Positions 32,923-41,002 of a DNA stretch of 52,543 bases are shown here, piece after piece. Numbering within the stretch: position 1 is the first letter of the stretch; each line of letters opens with the position of its first letter. The position numbers were made by a program, and so were the translations under genes. The stretch is from assembly GCA_023301745.1 (NCBI GenBank), contig JALZVW010000083.1:1-52543 (forward strand). Direction: 5' to 3'. The notes beneath the pieces were generated by a model, which ran no database searches, was not told the DNA's origin, and saw only the letters and a program-made list of their open reading frames with translations. This stretch comes from Arenicella sp. GTDB lineage: Bacteria > Pseudomonadota > Gammaproteobacteria > Arenicellales > Arenicellaceae.

Positions 32923-33210
32923 TTAGCTTTCTGACGGAATAATTAAGTCAGATTTAGGAAAATCTGAAAATGGAAACGGTCGTTGATCGCTGTTAAACGT
33001 TACATATCGTAAGATTTCTTGAACGTAACGACTCAAACTATCGCCAAAACTTAATAGTTGTGCATTCGGCGCTCCGCTAATTAGTGTAAATGCACATTGC
33101 GCAATTACGACTGCTGCGATGACAAACTGTGACAGATAGAACACTACCCAAAATATAGCGACAAATAAAACGCGCATCCAGCCGGCATTGCCTTCATATT
33201 GGTTTGACAT
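32923..33210 (-). CDS. DUF4389 family membrane protein
   Basis: 95 residues from the ATG at 33210; AGGAG lies seven bases before it, and the 14 codons to an upstream start (33252) have no such site. The body MRVLFVAIFWVVFYLSQFV starts the first of two helices (about 13-30 and 31-52), and the ending SDQRPFPFSDFP is the DUF4389 signature. Function unknown. Convergent with soxR. A 9-bp inverted repeat (GTCTCTTAG 32873-32881 / CTAAGAGAC 32895-32903) lies between the two genes, without a T run. Confidence 0.88.
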   Translation of the reverse strand: MSNQYEGNAGWMRVLFVAIFWVVFYLSQFVIAAVVIAQCAFTLISGAPNAQLLSFGDSLSRYVQEILRYVTFNSDQRPFPFSDFPKSDLIIPSES

Positions 33211-33539
33211 AAAAATCTCCTGAATTATTTGATGTTCTATATCTAGGGGCATTTACTAAATTTTAAAGTTGCTGCGGTTGAAATTGCAGGGCTTTTAGTT
33301 TGTATGCGGTGCAGGGCGAGTACGATTTGAGTGAATGAATGTGACTAAAGGCCGGTTAAAATCACTTTGACAGGTTTATTTTCTCGCTGTACCATCATAT
33401 TTATCATATAAATGCACGACGGCGTATGTGCCATGTAAGTACTCTCGAATTCGAGGCGATTTCTTGGCGCTGTATTCATCGACTCGAGAAATAATCTTGT
33501 AAGTGCAGTTTGGGGAAGGCTCCCCTTGGAGAATGCGTC
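33211..33539. other. Region upstream of dgoD with several palindromes
   Basis: Contains CTCGAATTCGAG (33444-33455), ATTTAT-CAT-ATAAAT (33399-33413), GGTTAAAAT-C-ACTTT (33354-33368, resembling a sequence at 36079-36095), and a GGGGA-AGGC-TCCCC hairpin (33512-33525) two bases before the dgoD ribosome binding site (GGAG 33528-33531). No gene is seen; the minus-strand ORF crossing here (33345-33656) is a shadow of dgoD. Confidence 0.5.
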
Positions 33540-34688
33540 ATGAAAATCACCAATTTTCGTCTTTATTCGGTTAAGCCTCGTTGGCTGTTTTTGGCTATCG
33601 ATACCGACGAAGGCATTACCGGCTGGGGTGAACCTGTTATAGAAGGTCGTGCCCATTCGGTTGCGGCGGCCGTCGAGGAGCTATCTCAGTATTTGATTGG
33701 CAAAGACCCGAGTCGAATTAACGACCATTGGCAAACTATGTACCGCGGTGGTTTTTATCGCGGTGGCCCCATCTTGATGTCGGCGATCGCCGGCATTGAT
33801 CAGGCGTTGTGGGACATTAAAGGCAAATCACTTGGTCAGCCTGTGTATGAATTGCTGGGCGGCTTGGTACGCGATAAAGTAAAGACATATTCCTGGGTTG
33901 GTGGCGATGATCCGGCCGAAGAAAGTCAACAAATGCGTACCCTTATGGCCAGTGGTTGGGACACGTTTAAGTTAAATGGTTGTGGCCGCTTACAAATGAT
34001 TGATGGGCATAAATCGGTTGATAAGGTGGTGGAACGCATCGCCGCTATTCGTGATGATTTGGGCAGTTCAGTTGATTTCGGCTTGGATTTTCATGGCCGA
34101 GTTTCGGTGCCGATGGCGAAGGTGTTGCTCAGAGAGCTTGAACCATTTCGCCCGTTATTTGTCGAAGAACCAGTGCTTGCCGAGCACGCTGAGCAATATC
34201 TAGAATTGAGTCGTGGAACGAGTATTGTGTTGGCTGCTGGTGAGCGAATGTTTAGTCGCTTTGAGTTTAAGCGCGTGTTCGAGGCAGGTGGTATTGGCAT
34301 TATCCAGCCGGATCTTTCTCATGCTGGCGGAATTACAGAGTGCATGAAAATCGCATCAATGGCTGAAGCTTATGACGTCGCATTAGCGCCTCATTGTCCT
34401 CTCGGGCCAATCGCTCTGGCGGCCTGCTTAGCCGTTGATTTTGTCTCCTACAATGCTGTTATTCAAGAGCAGTCAATGGGGATTCACTACAACCAAGGGG
34501 CGGAGCTCCTAGACTACGTTGTGAATAAAGAAGACTTCGATATTAAAGATGGTTTCATTAAACCATTACCTAAGCCTGGTTTGGGGGTAGATATTGACGA
34601 AGATTATGTAAAAGAAGTGGCTAAAGAGGGCTGCGATTGGAAAAACCCTATCTGGCGACACGAAGACGGTTCTATTGCTGAGTGGTGA
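33540..34688 (+). CDS. dgoD: D-galactonate dehydratase
   Basis: A 382-residue enolase-superfamily enzyme, exactly the length of E. coli DgoD and closely similar throughout. It dehydrates D-galactonate to 2-keto-3-deoxygalactonate. Visible are [31 protein letters not shown], the metal ligands and base in DFHGRVS (Asp, His), [17 protein letters not shown] and the C-terminal base in [13 protein letters not shown]. The start is the ATG at 33540 with GGAG eight bases before; the longer ORF from 33510 runs through that hairpin and ribosome binding site. No kinase (dgoK), aldolase (dgoA) or galactonate transporter is in the window. The DgoR-like regulator is 0.7 kb downstream. Confidence 0.95.
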   Translation: MKITNFRLYSVKPRWLFLAIDTDEGITGWGEPVIEGRAHSVAAAVEELSQYLIGKDPSRINDHWQTMYRGGFYRGGPILMSAIAGIDQALWDIKGKSLGQPVYELLGGLVRDKVKTYSWVGGDDPAEESQQMRTLMASGWDTFKLNGCGRLQMIDGHKSVDKVVERIAAIRDDLGSSVDFGLDFHGRVSVPMAKVLLRELEPFRPLFVEEPVLAEHAEQYLELSRGTSIVLAAGERMFSRFEFKRVFEAGGIGIIQPDLSHAGGITECMKIASMAEAYDVALAPHCPLGPIALAACLAVDFVSYNAVIQEQSMGIHYNQGAELLDYVVNKEDFDIKDGFIKPLPKPGLGVDIDEDYVKEVAKEGCDWKNPIWRHEDGSIAEW

Positions 34689-34690
34689 CA

Positions 34691-34719
34691 AAAAGGCCAC
34701 ATTTATCTGGGGCCTTTAC
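34691..34719. terminator. Intrinsic terminator after dgoD
   Basis: AAAGGCC (34692-34698) pairs with GGCCTTT (34711-34717) with a 12-base loop, preceded by A and followed by a short T run. It begins three bases after the dgoD stop and can serve both directions. Confidence 0.75.
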
Positions 34720-34807
34720 GATTAGTGGCTGCTCTAACTAAGATTGTGAGTTTAACAGATTGTAAGAACCTTCTTAGTTCATCGCTGTTTCCAGCACTCT
34801 ATCAAAG

Positions 34808-35149
34808 TTAGATGGAATTTTTAGTGGTGAGCGCAACGACAACTAACACTCCAACACCCATTACTACGTAGTAAATTTGAGCCAGCCCTGAAAAATTAAG
34901 AATAAACGGGGCGGCGATAAACACGGCCGCAGCTAAAGAGTCAAAAATAATGTGAATGTTGAAGGGAATTGCCTTAGCGAGACTCAGTGCGTAGTCCGTA
35001 AGTAAACTATAAATAATTAATCCGGCCCCGCCAGCAACAGATAACCATAAACTCAAACCATCAAAGTTTAATATAAATGGAATCACAATAAGTGCTAATG
35101 CCGCAATGTAGTCGAGTGCGCCGTGCAGTGTAGGTGTAATAACTTGCAT
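34808..35149 (-). CDS. Small four-helix membrane protein, SPW-repeat-like
   Basis: A 113-residue protein with four hydrophobic segments arranged as two similar halves: HGALDYIAALALIVIPFILNF near the start and IHIIFDSLAAAVFIAAPFILNF later. Both contain an [IA]P-F-I-L-N-F element, so the protein looks like an internal duplication in the manner of SPW-repeat proteins. Function unknown. It is set between dgoD and the GntR gene without obvious functional link to either. Confidence 0.65.
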   Translation of the reverse strand: MQVITPTLHGALDYIAALALIVIPFILNFDGLSLWLSVAGGAGLIIYSLLTDYALSLAKAIPFNIHIIFDSLAAAVFIAAPFILNFSGLAQIYYVVMGVGVLVVVALTTKNSI

Positions 35150-35347
35150 TTTTCTACCTCTAAATAGTCGGATTACATGGGAATCAAAATGAGCATGATT
35201 CGTCTGTCCCTAATATTAGAGAATTGTTAATTTCTGGCTAGGTTGTATTAACCTGCTCTTATGTTTGATCGTCCAATTGACTCTCTCGTTGTTGCGCGAA
35301 AGGTAACATTTAAGTTACAGATATTGTCAAAAATAGCCGCAAGCCGT

Positions 35348-36064
35348 CTACTCTAGACCTTCGTCCAGAGCAGAGATGATCGTTGTTAAGGCGCTGCTCA
35401 TTAATACCGTCGCATGGTCGGCTGCGGTCTGAGGCTCATTGGCAACAATCGCGTCGTATATCACTTTATGTTCGGCGTGCTTGGCGGCGCGGACACCTGT
35501 TCGCATATTGGTAAATCGAATGCTGACTCGAAGGGTTGTGTCAATAATACGGCCTAACTGCGTAAAGAAACGGTTTTCACTGGCTTCTAAAATACTTAAA
35601 TGAAAAGCGATATCAGATTCAAGTGGGTCATCTAGGCCGGTTTCGGCCTTTTTCATTCGATCAAGTGCGATACCGATTTTGGCAATTTTCTCGATATTCT
35701 GGCGTTGTGCGGCGAGCATCGCGGCTTCTGGCTCTACAGCGACACGCAGCTCGGCAAATTCACGCAATAATTCAAGTGAAGGGTTTGAATCACGCATCCA
35801 GCGTAAGACATCGGCATCGAATAAATTCCATTCAGTTTCAGGTAGTACTCTTATTCCCTGTCGGGCTCTGGATGTGATGAGCCCTTTGGCCGCGAGAGAT
35901 TTAACTGCTTCACGTGCGGCGCTTCGACTGACCTGAAGTTGTTCGCACAATACAGCCTCACTAGGTACTGGGTTATGGTCACCGTACTGGCCGTTGATGA
36001 TCGCACTTCCTAAGGTCTCAGCAACTTGCTGAGTGAGGTTCATGCTTCGGTTTAGCCCTTTCAT
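35348..36064 (-). CDS. FadR/GntR-type regulator with FCD domain, DgoR-like
   Basis: A 238-residue regulator. The wHTH (about 10-75) shows QVAETLGSAIINGQYG, PSEAVLCEQLQVSRSAAREAVKSL and TSRARQGIRVLP; WNLFDADVLRWM follows, a block shared with DgoR. The FCD ligand domain spans about 90-225 with metal-ligand candidates in the DIAFHLSILEAS helix (Asp, His) and His residues in AAKHAEHK and AADHATV. By similarity and neighbourhood it probably represses dgoD and/or the alpha-galactosidase gene and is released by galactonate or a related acid. Divergent from the alpha-galactosidase gene. Confidence 0.85.
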   Translation of the reverse strand: MKGLNRSMNLTQQVAETLGSAIINGQYGDHNPVPSEAVLCEQLQVSRSAAREAVKSLAAKGLITSRARQGIRVLPETEWNLFDADVLRWMRDSNPSLELLREFAELRVAVEPEAAMLAAQRQNIEKIAKIGIALDRMKKAETGLDDPLESDIAFHLSILEASENRFFTQLGRIIDTTLRVSIRFTNMRTGVRAAKHAEHKVIYDAIVANEPQTAADHATVLMSSALTTIISALDEGLE

Positions 36065-36311
36065 GTTATAGCTCAGCTGGTTAAAATGTTACTTTACTGA
36101 TTTTATTGTATATAAATCTGATAATTGCCGCAATTTGATCCTGTAAAATACCATGGTCACTTTTGATAATGGGCTGTCTCATACCCAGCACTGAGAATTA
36201 CTGAGACCACTGAGCAAGCCTTAGACGGCAACCCTGCTAGCTCGTAAAACCAATAAAAGTGAGTTGCGATTACCCATCAGCAAGGCCCCTAAATACCTCG
36301 AAGGAATATTA

Positions 36312-38564
36312 ATGACTGCGAAAATCATTGTTACAAACGACTCATCAGCAATGCCCGTATTTGCCCTTTCAAACTCGTCGGTAAGTTATATTTTCAGGGT
36401 CTCGATCGAGGGCTTACTAGAGCACCTACATTTTGGCGGGCGAGTAGAACCAAGCAGTTGCTACCCGAGTGAACCAAAGCGGTTGCATAGAGGCTGTGTT
36501 GTTGAGTTTCAAAACTCACCACATTATAACCTCTCGGATGTGCCACAAGAATATCCAGTTTTTGGTACTAGCGATAACCGCCTACCCGCATTCCACGCCA
36601 TTAATGCTGATGGTAATAGCACTCAGGTCTTTCGGTATAAGAGTTATCAAATACTGGATAACAAGCCAGACTTAGAAGGGCTGCCAAGTGCGCGTGGTGG
36701 AGCGAGCAAAAGTTTAGTTGTTACGGTGATTGATGACATTAGTAATTTGCGTGTCGAGCTTAGTTACACCGTTTACGATGATCATAATGTTGTCGCTCGA
36801 TCTAGTCGTATTATTAACGACGGCGCTAATCGAGTGACTCTATTAAGAGCAATGAGTTCGTGTTTAGACTTACCTGCTGCGGACTATGATCTGCTGCACT
36901 TAGGCGGTACTTGGGCGAGAGAATTCAATCAAGACCGCTTGCCAGTTCCCAAAGGTCGTTTTGTTTTAGAATCGGCAACTGGCGCAAGTGGCAATGTGCA
37001 CAACCCGTTTATCTCAGTAATGGATAAAGGCACCACAGAGCGACATGGCCGAGTGTTTAGTTCCGCTTTTGTTTACAGCGGTAATTTTTCGATCAATGTA
37101 GAAAAGGGAGAGTTCGATTCTGTGCGGGTGACCACGGGCATCAACCCGTTCAATTTTCAATGGCAATTAGATTCTGGCGAATCGTTTACAACGCCCGAAT
37201 CGCTGCAGGTTTTTAGCAATGCGGGCTTAAATGGAATGAGTCAGACTTGGCATAGCTTCATTAAAGATAAACTAAGTCCAGAGAATTACCAAGGCGTGCC
37301 GCGACCGACGTATTTAAATTCGTGGGAGGCCGCCTATTTTGATATTGATGAAGACAAAGTACTAGAGCTTGCTGATCGAACAAAGTCACTAGGTTTGGAA
37401 ATGTTAGTGGTCGATGATGGTTGGTTTGAGGGCCGAAATGACGATACGACATCATTAGGAGACTGGTACTCAGATAAGCGAAAATTCCCAAATGGTATTG
37501 AAGCCGTGGCCGCAAGAGTCAAGCAGAAAGGGCTGAAATTTGGCCTTTGGTATGATCTGGAAATGGTTAGTCCAGAGAGTAACTTGTTGCTTGATCACCC
37601 AGATTGGATTATTGGCGTGCCTCACCGTGTTAACTCAAAAGGTCGTAATCAATTAACCTTAGATTTATCGCGTAGCGATGTGCAAAACTACCTATTTGCT
37701 CGTATCGATCAAATTTTGAGCTCGGGGAGTATCGATTATATTAAGTGGGATATGAATCGAACCATGACAGAGATAGGTAGCTCAAGATTGAGTGTGGATC
37801 GCCAGCTCGAAACGCCACACCGTTACATGTTAGGCCTATATTGTTTGATCAAAAAAATCGTCACCAAATACCCACAAGTGTTGTTTGAAAACTGTGCGGC
37901 TGGGGGTAACCGTTTTGACTTAGGTATGTTGCACTATATGTCACAAGGATGGGTTAGTGACATGTCTGAACCGATTGGCCGTTTACCTATTACCAATGGT
38001 GCGTCACATATTTTCCCTCCTTGCGTACAGGCATCTTATATCTGCCCAGTGCCGAATCACCTAAATGGTCGCCAAGTGTCACTTAAAACTCGTGTTGACG
38101 TTGGCTTTTTCTCTGCGGCACGTGGTTTGTCATTGAGCGCAGAAGACATTGATAAAGATTTTGAGGCATTAAAACGCTATGTTCAATTTTATAAAGACAC
38201 GGCTGATGATGTGGTAAATGGGCAGTTCTATCGCGTGCAATATCATGATAATCACGTTGTCTGGCAACTTAATTCAGCGAACAGTAAGACCGTATATTTA
38301 GGCTATTTTCATATCTTGTCGGCGGTGAATTTACCGTTTAGAAAAGCACATCTAGTGAACCTGGACCCCGAGTCTCAATATTTATTGACCAGTGATTTTG
38401 GCGTTACTAATGAGCAAGTCGATAGTCATCTTTCGTTTGGCGGCGACGCTTTAATGAATATGGGTTTAGATTTGCCGTATGTGTCTGCATTACAAGCTGA
38501 AGGTAAGGACTACCTAGAAACAGGCGACTTTACCTCTCGTCTTTTTGTCTTCAAAAAACGCTAA
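36312..38564 (+). CDS. GH36 alpha-galactosidase
   Basis: 750 residues from the ATG at 36312 (MTAKIIVTN), with AAGGA six bases upstream; the longer start at 36264 is unsupported. No signal peptide, so it acts inside the cell on imported alpha-galactosides such as melibiose or raffinose. The N-terminal beta domain (about 1-320) is followed by the TIM barrel with RPTYLNSWEAAYFDID, LVVDDGWFEGR, GLKFGLWYDLEMVSP, the nucleophile aspartate in YIKWDMNR (near residue 480) and the acid/base aspartate in WVSDMSEPI (near 549). The latter replaces the usual SDNTD by SDMSE, a group-specific change. The galactose released could feed galactonate metabolism through dgoD. Confidence 0.93.
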   Translation: MTAKIIVTNDSSAMPVFALSNSSVSYIFRVSIEGLLEHLHFGGRVEPSSCYPSEPKRLHRGCVVEFQNSPHYNLSDVPQEYPVFGTSDNRLPAFHAINADGNSTQVFRYKSYQILDNKPDLEGLPSARGGASKSLVVTVIDDISNLRVELSYTVYDDHNVVARSSRIINDGANRVTLLRAMSSCLDLPAADYDLLHLGGTWAREFNQDRLPVPKGRFVLESATGASGNVHNPFISVMDKGTTERHGRVFSSAFVYSGNFSINVEKGEFDSVRVTTGINPFNFQWQLDSGESFTTPESLQVFSNAGLNGMSQTWHSFIKDKLSPENYQGVPRPTYLNSWEAAYFDIDEDKVLELADRTKSLGLEMLVVDDGWFEGRNDDTTSLGDWYSDKRKFPNGIEAVAARVKQKGLKFGLWYDLEMVSPESNLLLDHPDWIIGVPHRVNSKGRNQLTLDLSRSDVQNYLFARIDQILSSGSIDYIKWDMNRTMTEIGSSRLSVDRQLETPHRYMLGLYCLIKKIVTKYPQVLFENCAAGGNRFDLGMLHYMSQGWVSDMSEPIGRLPITNGASHIFPPCVQASYICPVPNHLNGRQVSLKTRVDVGFFSAARGLSLSAEDIDKDFEALKRYVQFYKDTADDVVNGQFYRVQYHDNHVVWQLNSANSKTVYLGYFHILSAVNLPFRKAHLVNLDPESQYLLTSDFGVTNEQVDSHLSFGGDALMNMGLDLPYVSALQAEGKDYLETGDFTSRLFVFKKR

Positions 38565-38710
38565 ACTCCTGCCCGCTAACGAGGTCTGTAAAACGACTCA
38601 ATAATCTAGAAAACCAAATCATGGTGTCGGTGTATACTCTTTCTATTGGGGTCGATGAAGCGGGTGACTGGACATCGTATACCTGTGACACATCAACATT
38701 AAACTAGATT

Positions 38711-40012
38711 ATGAACCAAAAATTTGTACGTGACGCTTTGCGTAAATTGCTGTGGCTGTTTGTGCCGCTAATGAGTTTAGTCGTCAGCCAGAACTTCGCG
38801 CAAGAGTCATCCGAGCGCTCCTTGCCGGGCTCTTCTACTGCTAGTCAGTCGTTCGAAGATTACTATGATCAAGTCTATCAAATAAAGGTGGTATCACCGA
38901 AAGCTGGCAGTAAATCATCAATAGGGTCGGGTTTTCAAGTGTCGAGCGATGGACTGATTGTTACTAACTATCATGTTGTCTCATCGTTTGTGCAAGCACC
39001 TGAACTGAATAGAATTGAATATCAGTCTCATACTGGTCAGAAGGGCGTGCTTGAGTTAGTGGATTTTGATGTTATTCATGACCTTGCGGTGCTAAAGCTC
39101 TCTTCACCAAGCCAGCGTTTTCTTCGTTTTAGCGATACTCTGCTCAATAAGGGCGAAACAGTGTATGCCCTTGGCAACCCTAGAGATTTTGGCACAAGCC
39201 TGGTAAAAGGGCCGAACAATGGCATGGTTGAACATAGCTACAACGATCAAATTTTATTTTCGGGTAGCTTGAACCCAGGAATGAGCGGCGGGCCAGCCGT
39301 CAATGCGCTTGGCCAGGTCGTTGGAGTTAACGTCGCGACCGCCGGTAGTCAACTGAGTTTTTTGGTACCGGCTAATAATGCCGTCGAGTTAGTTAATGCC
39401 CGCCGGGTGGTGATGCCCAGCGACTACCAAAAGGAAATTGCGCGCCAAATAAAACAGTGGCAACGCCCGCGTATTCAGGAGCTTATTGATCAAGAGTGGG
39501 CCATCGAGGAGTTTGCTGGAGAGAACTTGTTCGGTGAAATCCGCAAGGACTTTCAATGCTGGGGGCAAACCAACGAGTCGAACAAAAAACGTAATATTGC
39601 TTCGATATCAAAAAGCTGCCGAGCTGGGAACTCTCTGTTCTTAGATGGTACGGCGAGTGCCGGAGAACTGTATTTTAGCTTTGATCACGCATCGGCAGTA
39701 ACACTAAGTGCTTTGCAGTTTACAAATTCTATTAGGCCGTGGATGGGTGCAAATAATAGCTCTAATTATGAACACTCAAGCAACTACCAATGTCATGTCG
39801 ACTTTATTGAGGGTAGCGAAAGCACTGCAACGTATGTTCGAGCGACGACCTGTGTAAGAGCTTTTAAGAAGCTCGCAGGTTTGTACGATTCACTGCTCAT
39901 GATTGAGCGCGTAGATGGTTTGCAACAATTCGTAAGTCATCTTTCTATCTCAGCCATCGAACGAGATCAAATCACCTCGCTGAACCGAAAATTTATGGAG
40001 AAATCTCTATGA
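38711..40012 (+). CDS. Exported trypsin-like serine protease with a novel C-terminal domain
   Basis: A 433-residue protein. Signal peptide at about 1-33 (LLWLFVPLMSLVVSQNFAQ). The S1C-type protease domain (about 45-235) has the full triad: His in VTNYHVV, Asp in IHDLAVLKL, Ser in NPGMSGGPAV. In place of the PDZ domains of DegP it has a helical linker (about 240-275) and a C-terminal domain (about 276-433) with four cysteines (in FQCW, SKSC, YQCHV and TTCV) that could form two disulfides. Its stop overlaps the start of the FHA gene by four bases (ATGA), so the two are co-translated. Confidence 0.88.
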   Translation: MNQKFVRDALRKLLWLFVPLMSLVVSQNFAQESSERSLPGSSTASQSFEDYYDQVYQIKVVSPKAGSKSSIGSGFQVSSDGLIVTNYHVVSSFVQAPELNRIEYQSHTGQKGVLELVDFDVIHDLAVLKLSSPSQRFLRFSDTLLNKGETVYALGNPRDFGTSLVKGPNNGMVEHSYNDQILFSGSLNPGMSGGPAVNALGQVVGVNVATAGSQLSFLVPANNAVELVNARRVVMPSDYQKEIARQIKQWQRPRIQELIDQEWAIEEFAGENLFGEIRKDFQCWGQTNESNKKRNIASISKSCRAGNSLFLDGTASAGELYFSFDHASAVTLSALQFTNSIRPWMGANNSSNYEHSSNYQCHVDFIEGSESTATYVRATTCVRAFKKLAGLYDSLLMIERVDGLQQFVSHLSISAIERDQITSLNRKFMEKSL

Positions 40013-40959
40013 AAAGCCTCATTGTAGAAATCTCTAACAGAGAAGGTGTTCGCATTGAACGTATTGCGCTGGACGGTAATAGTTTGTCTATTGGTCGTGC
40101 ATGGGACAGTGATTTAATAGTACAAGATAAATTCGTAGACCCCGATCATCTGGGCATAAGCCTCGGAGATGATGACCAAGTTTTCATCACTGATTTAGAG
40201 ACTAAAAATGGTTCTCGGCTTGACGGTAAGAAGCTAAATGCCGCGGCTAAAGCCTACCGACTAGGTGACGTGCTGATAATCGGTGACACGCATATTAAGA
40301 TGTTTGATGCTCAGGCTTCTGTTGGCCCTGCCGCTATTAGGTCTAATTGGTTTTTGCTGGCGGAGCGGTTAAGTAGTTTTAAAGCGATATTAATATTGAC
40401 CGGGTTAGCGATATTGTTGCAGGTAACTCAAATTTATAGTCGTTCGGGTGAGCCATTAAAGTTTGAAGACTTGATGGTCTCGGCGGTTGGGGTGTTGATG
40501 CTATTATTTTTATGGAGCTTATTGTTAGGCCTTATCGCTAAACTAATCCGAGGCGAGACTAATATAAAGCCTCTTTGGGTGCTGGGGTGTTTGGCGGTGG
40601 TTATTGCCAGTATTGTTTCGTTGATATTACTTGTTATAAGGTTTAACTTCCAAGATATTAGCTTGGGCGAGAGTGTCTCAGTTGTTGTATTTGGTGTGTT
40701 TTTTACGTGTCTACTCGCGGGTGTTTTTAGCTACGTCACCCACATTCAAAGCCGAAGTAAATGGCTTTGTTCGTTTATATTGGTAGTAAGTTTGTATGGT
40801 GTTAGCAAGTCTGACGAGTATCTCAAGGAACCCCATCAGACCTGGACGTCATCGACTAAGACCGAGCAAGCAACACTGCCGCCTGCCTTTTTGCTTCGCG
40901 AAGGGGTGTCTATCGATGATTACCTGAGTGATACAGAGGCGTTATTTGATTTTCAATAA
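40009..40959 (+). CDS. FHA-domain polytopic membrane protein, partner of the protease
   Basis: A 316-residue protein. The N-terminal FHA domain (about 1-105) keeps SIGRAWDSDL and TKNGSRLDG, but the usual S-x-x-H phosphothreonine motif is DPDH: the serine is replaced by aspartate. Five hydrophobic segments follow (near 125-145, 150-172, 186-210, 222-245, 253-270). With a cytoplasmic FHA domain, five helices would leave the C-terminal tail of about 45 residues (TWTSSTKTEQATLPPAF and on) in the periplasm, where the co-encoded protease resides. No Ser/Thr kinase or phosphatase gene is nearby. Confidence 0.85.
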   Translation: MKSLIVEISNREGVRIERIALDGNSLSIGRAWDSDLIVQDKFVDPDHLGISLGDDDQVFITDLETKNGSRLDGKKLNAAAKAYRLGDVLIIGDTHIKMFDAQASVGPAAIRSNWFLLAERLSSFKAILILTGLAILLQVTQIYSRSGEPLKFEDLMVSAVGVLMLLFLWSLLLGLIAKLIRGETNIKPLWVLGCLAVVIASIVSLILLVIRFNFQDISLGESVSVVVFGVFFTCLLAGVFSYVTHIQSRSKWLCSFILVVSLYGVSKSDEYLKEPHQTWTSSTKTEQATLPPAFLLREGVSIDDYLSDTEALFDFQ

Positions 40960-40985
40960 GCTGGGATAACAAGATGCCGGCTTTT
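40959..40985 (+). terminator. Short terminator after the FHA gene
   Basis: AGCTGG (40959-40964) pairs with CCGGCT (40977-40982, one G-T pair) and is followed by TTT. The loop is 12 bases. It separates the FHA gene from the convergent LuxR-type gene. Confidence 0.5.
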
Positions 40986-41002
40986 CTGCTCACTGAGTTT
41001 TG

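Noticed and set aside
33345-33656. A 103-codon minus-strand ORF overlapping the dgoD start
   Set aside because: It lies largely on the opposite strand of dgoD, which is certain from full-length similarity, and shows no family features.
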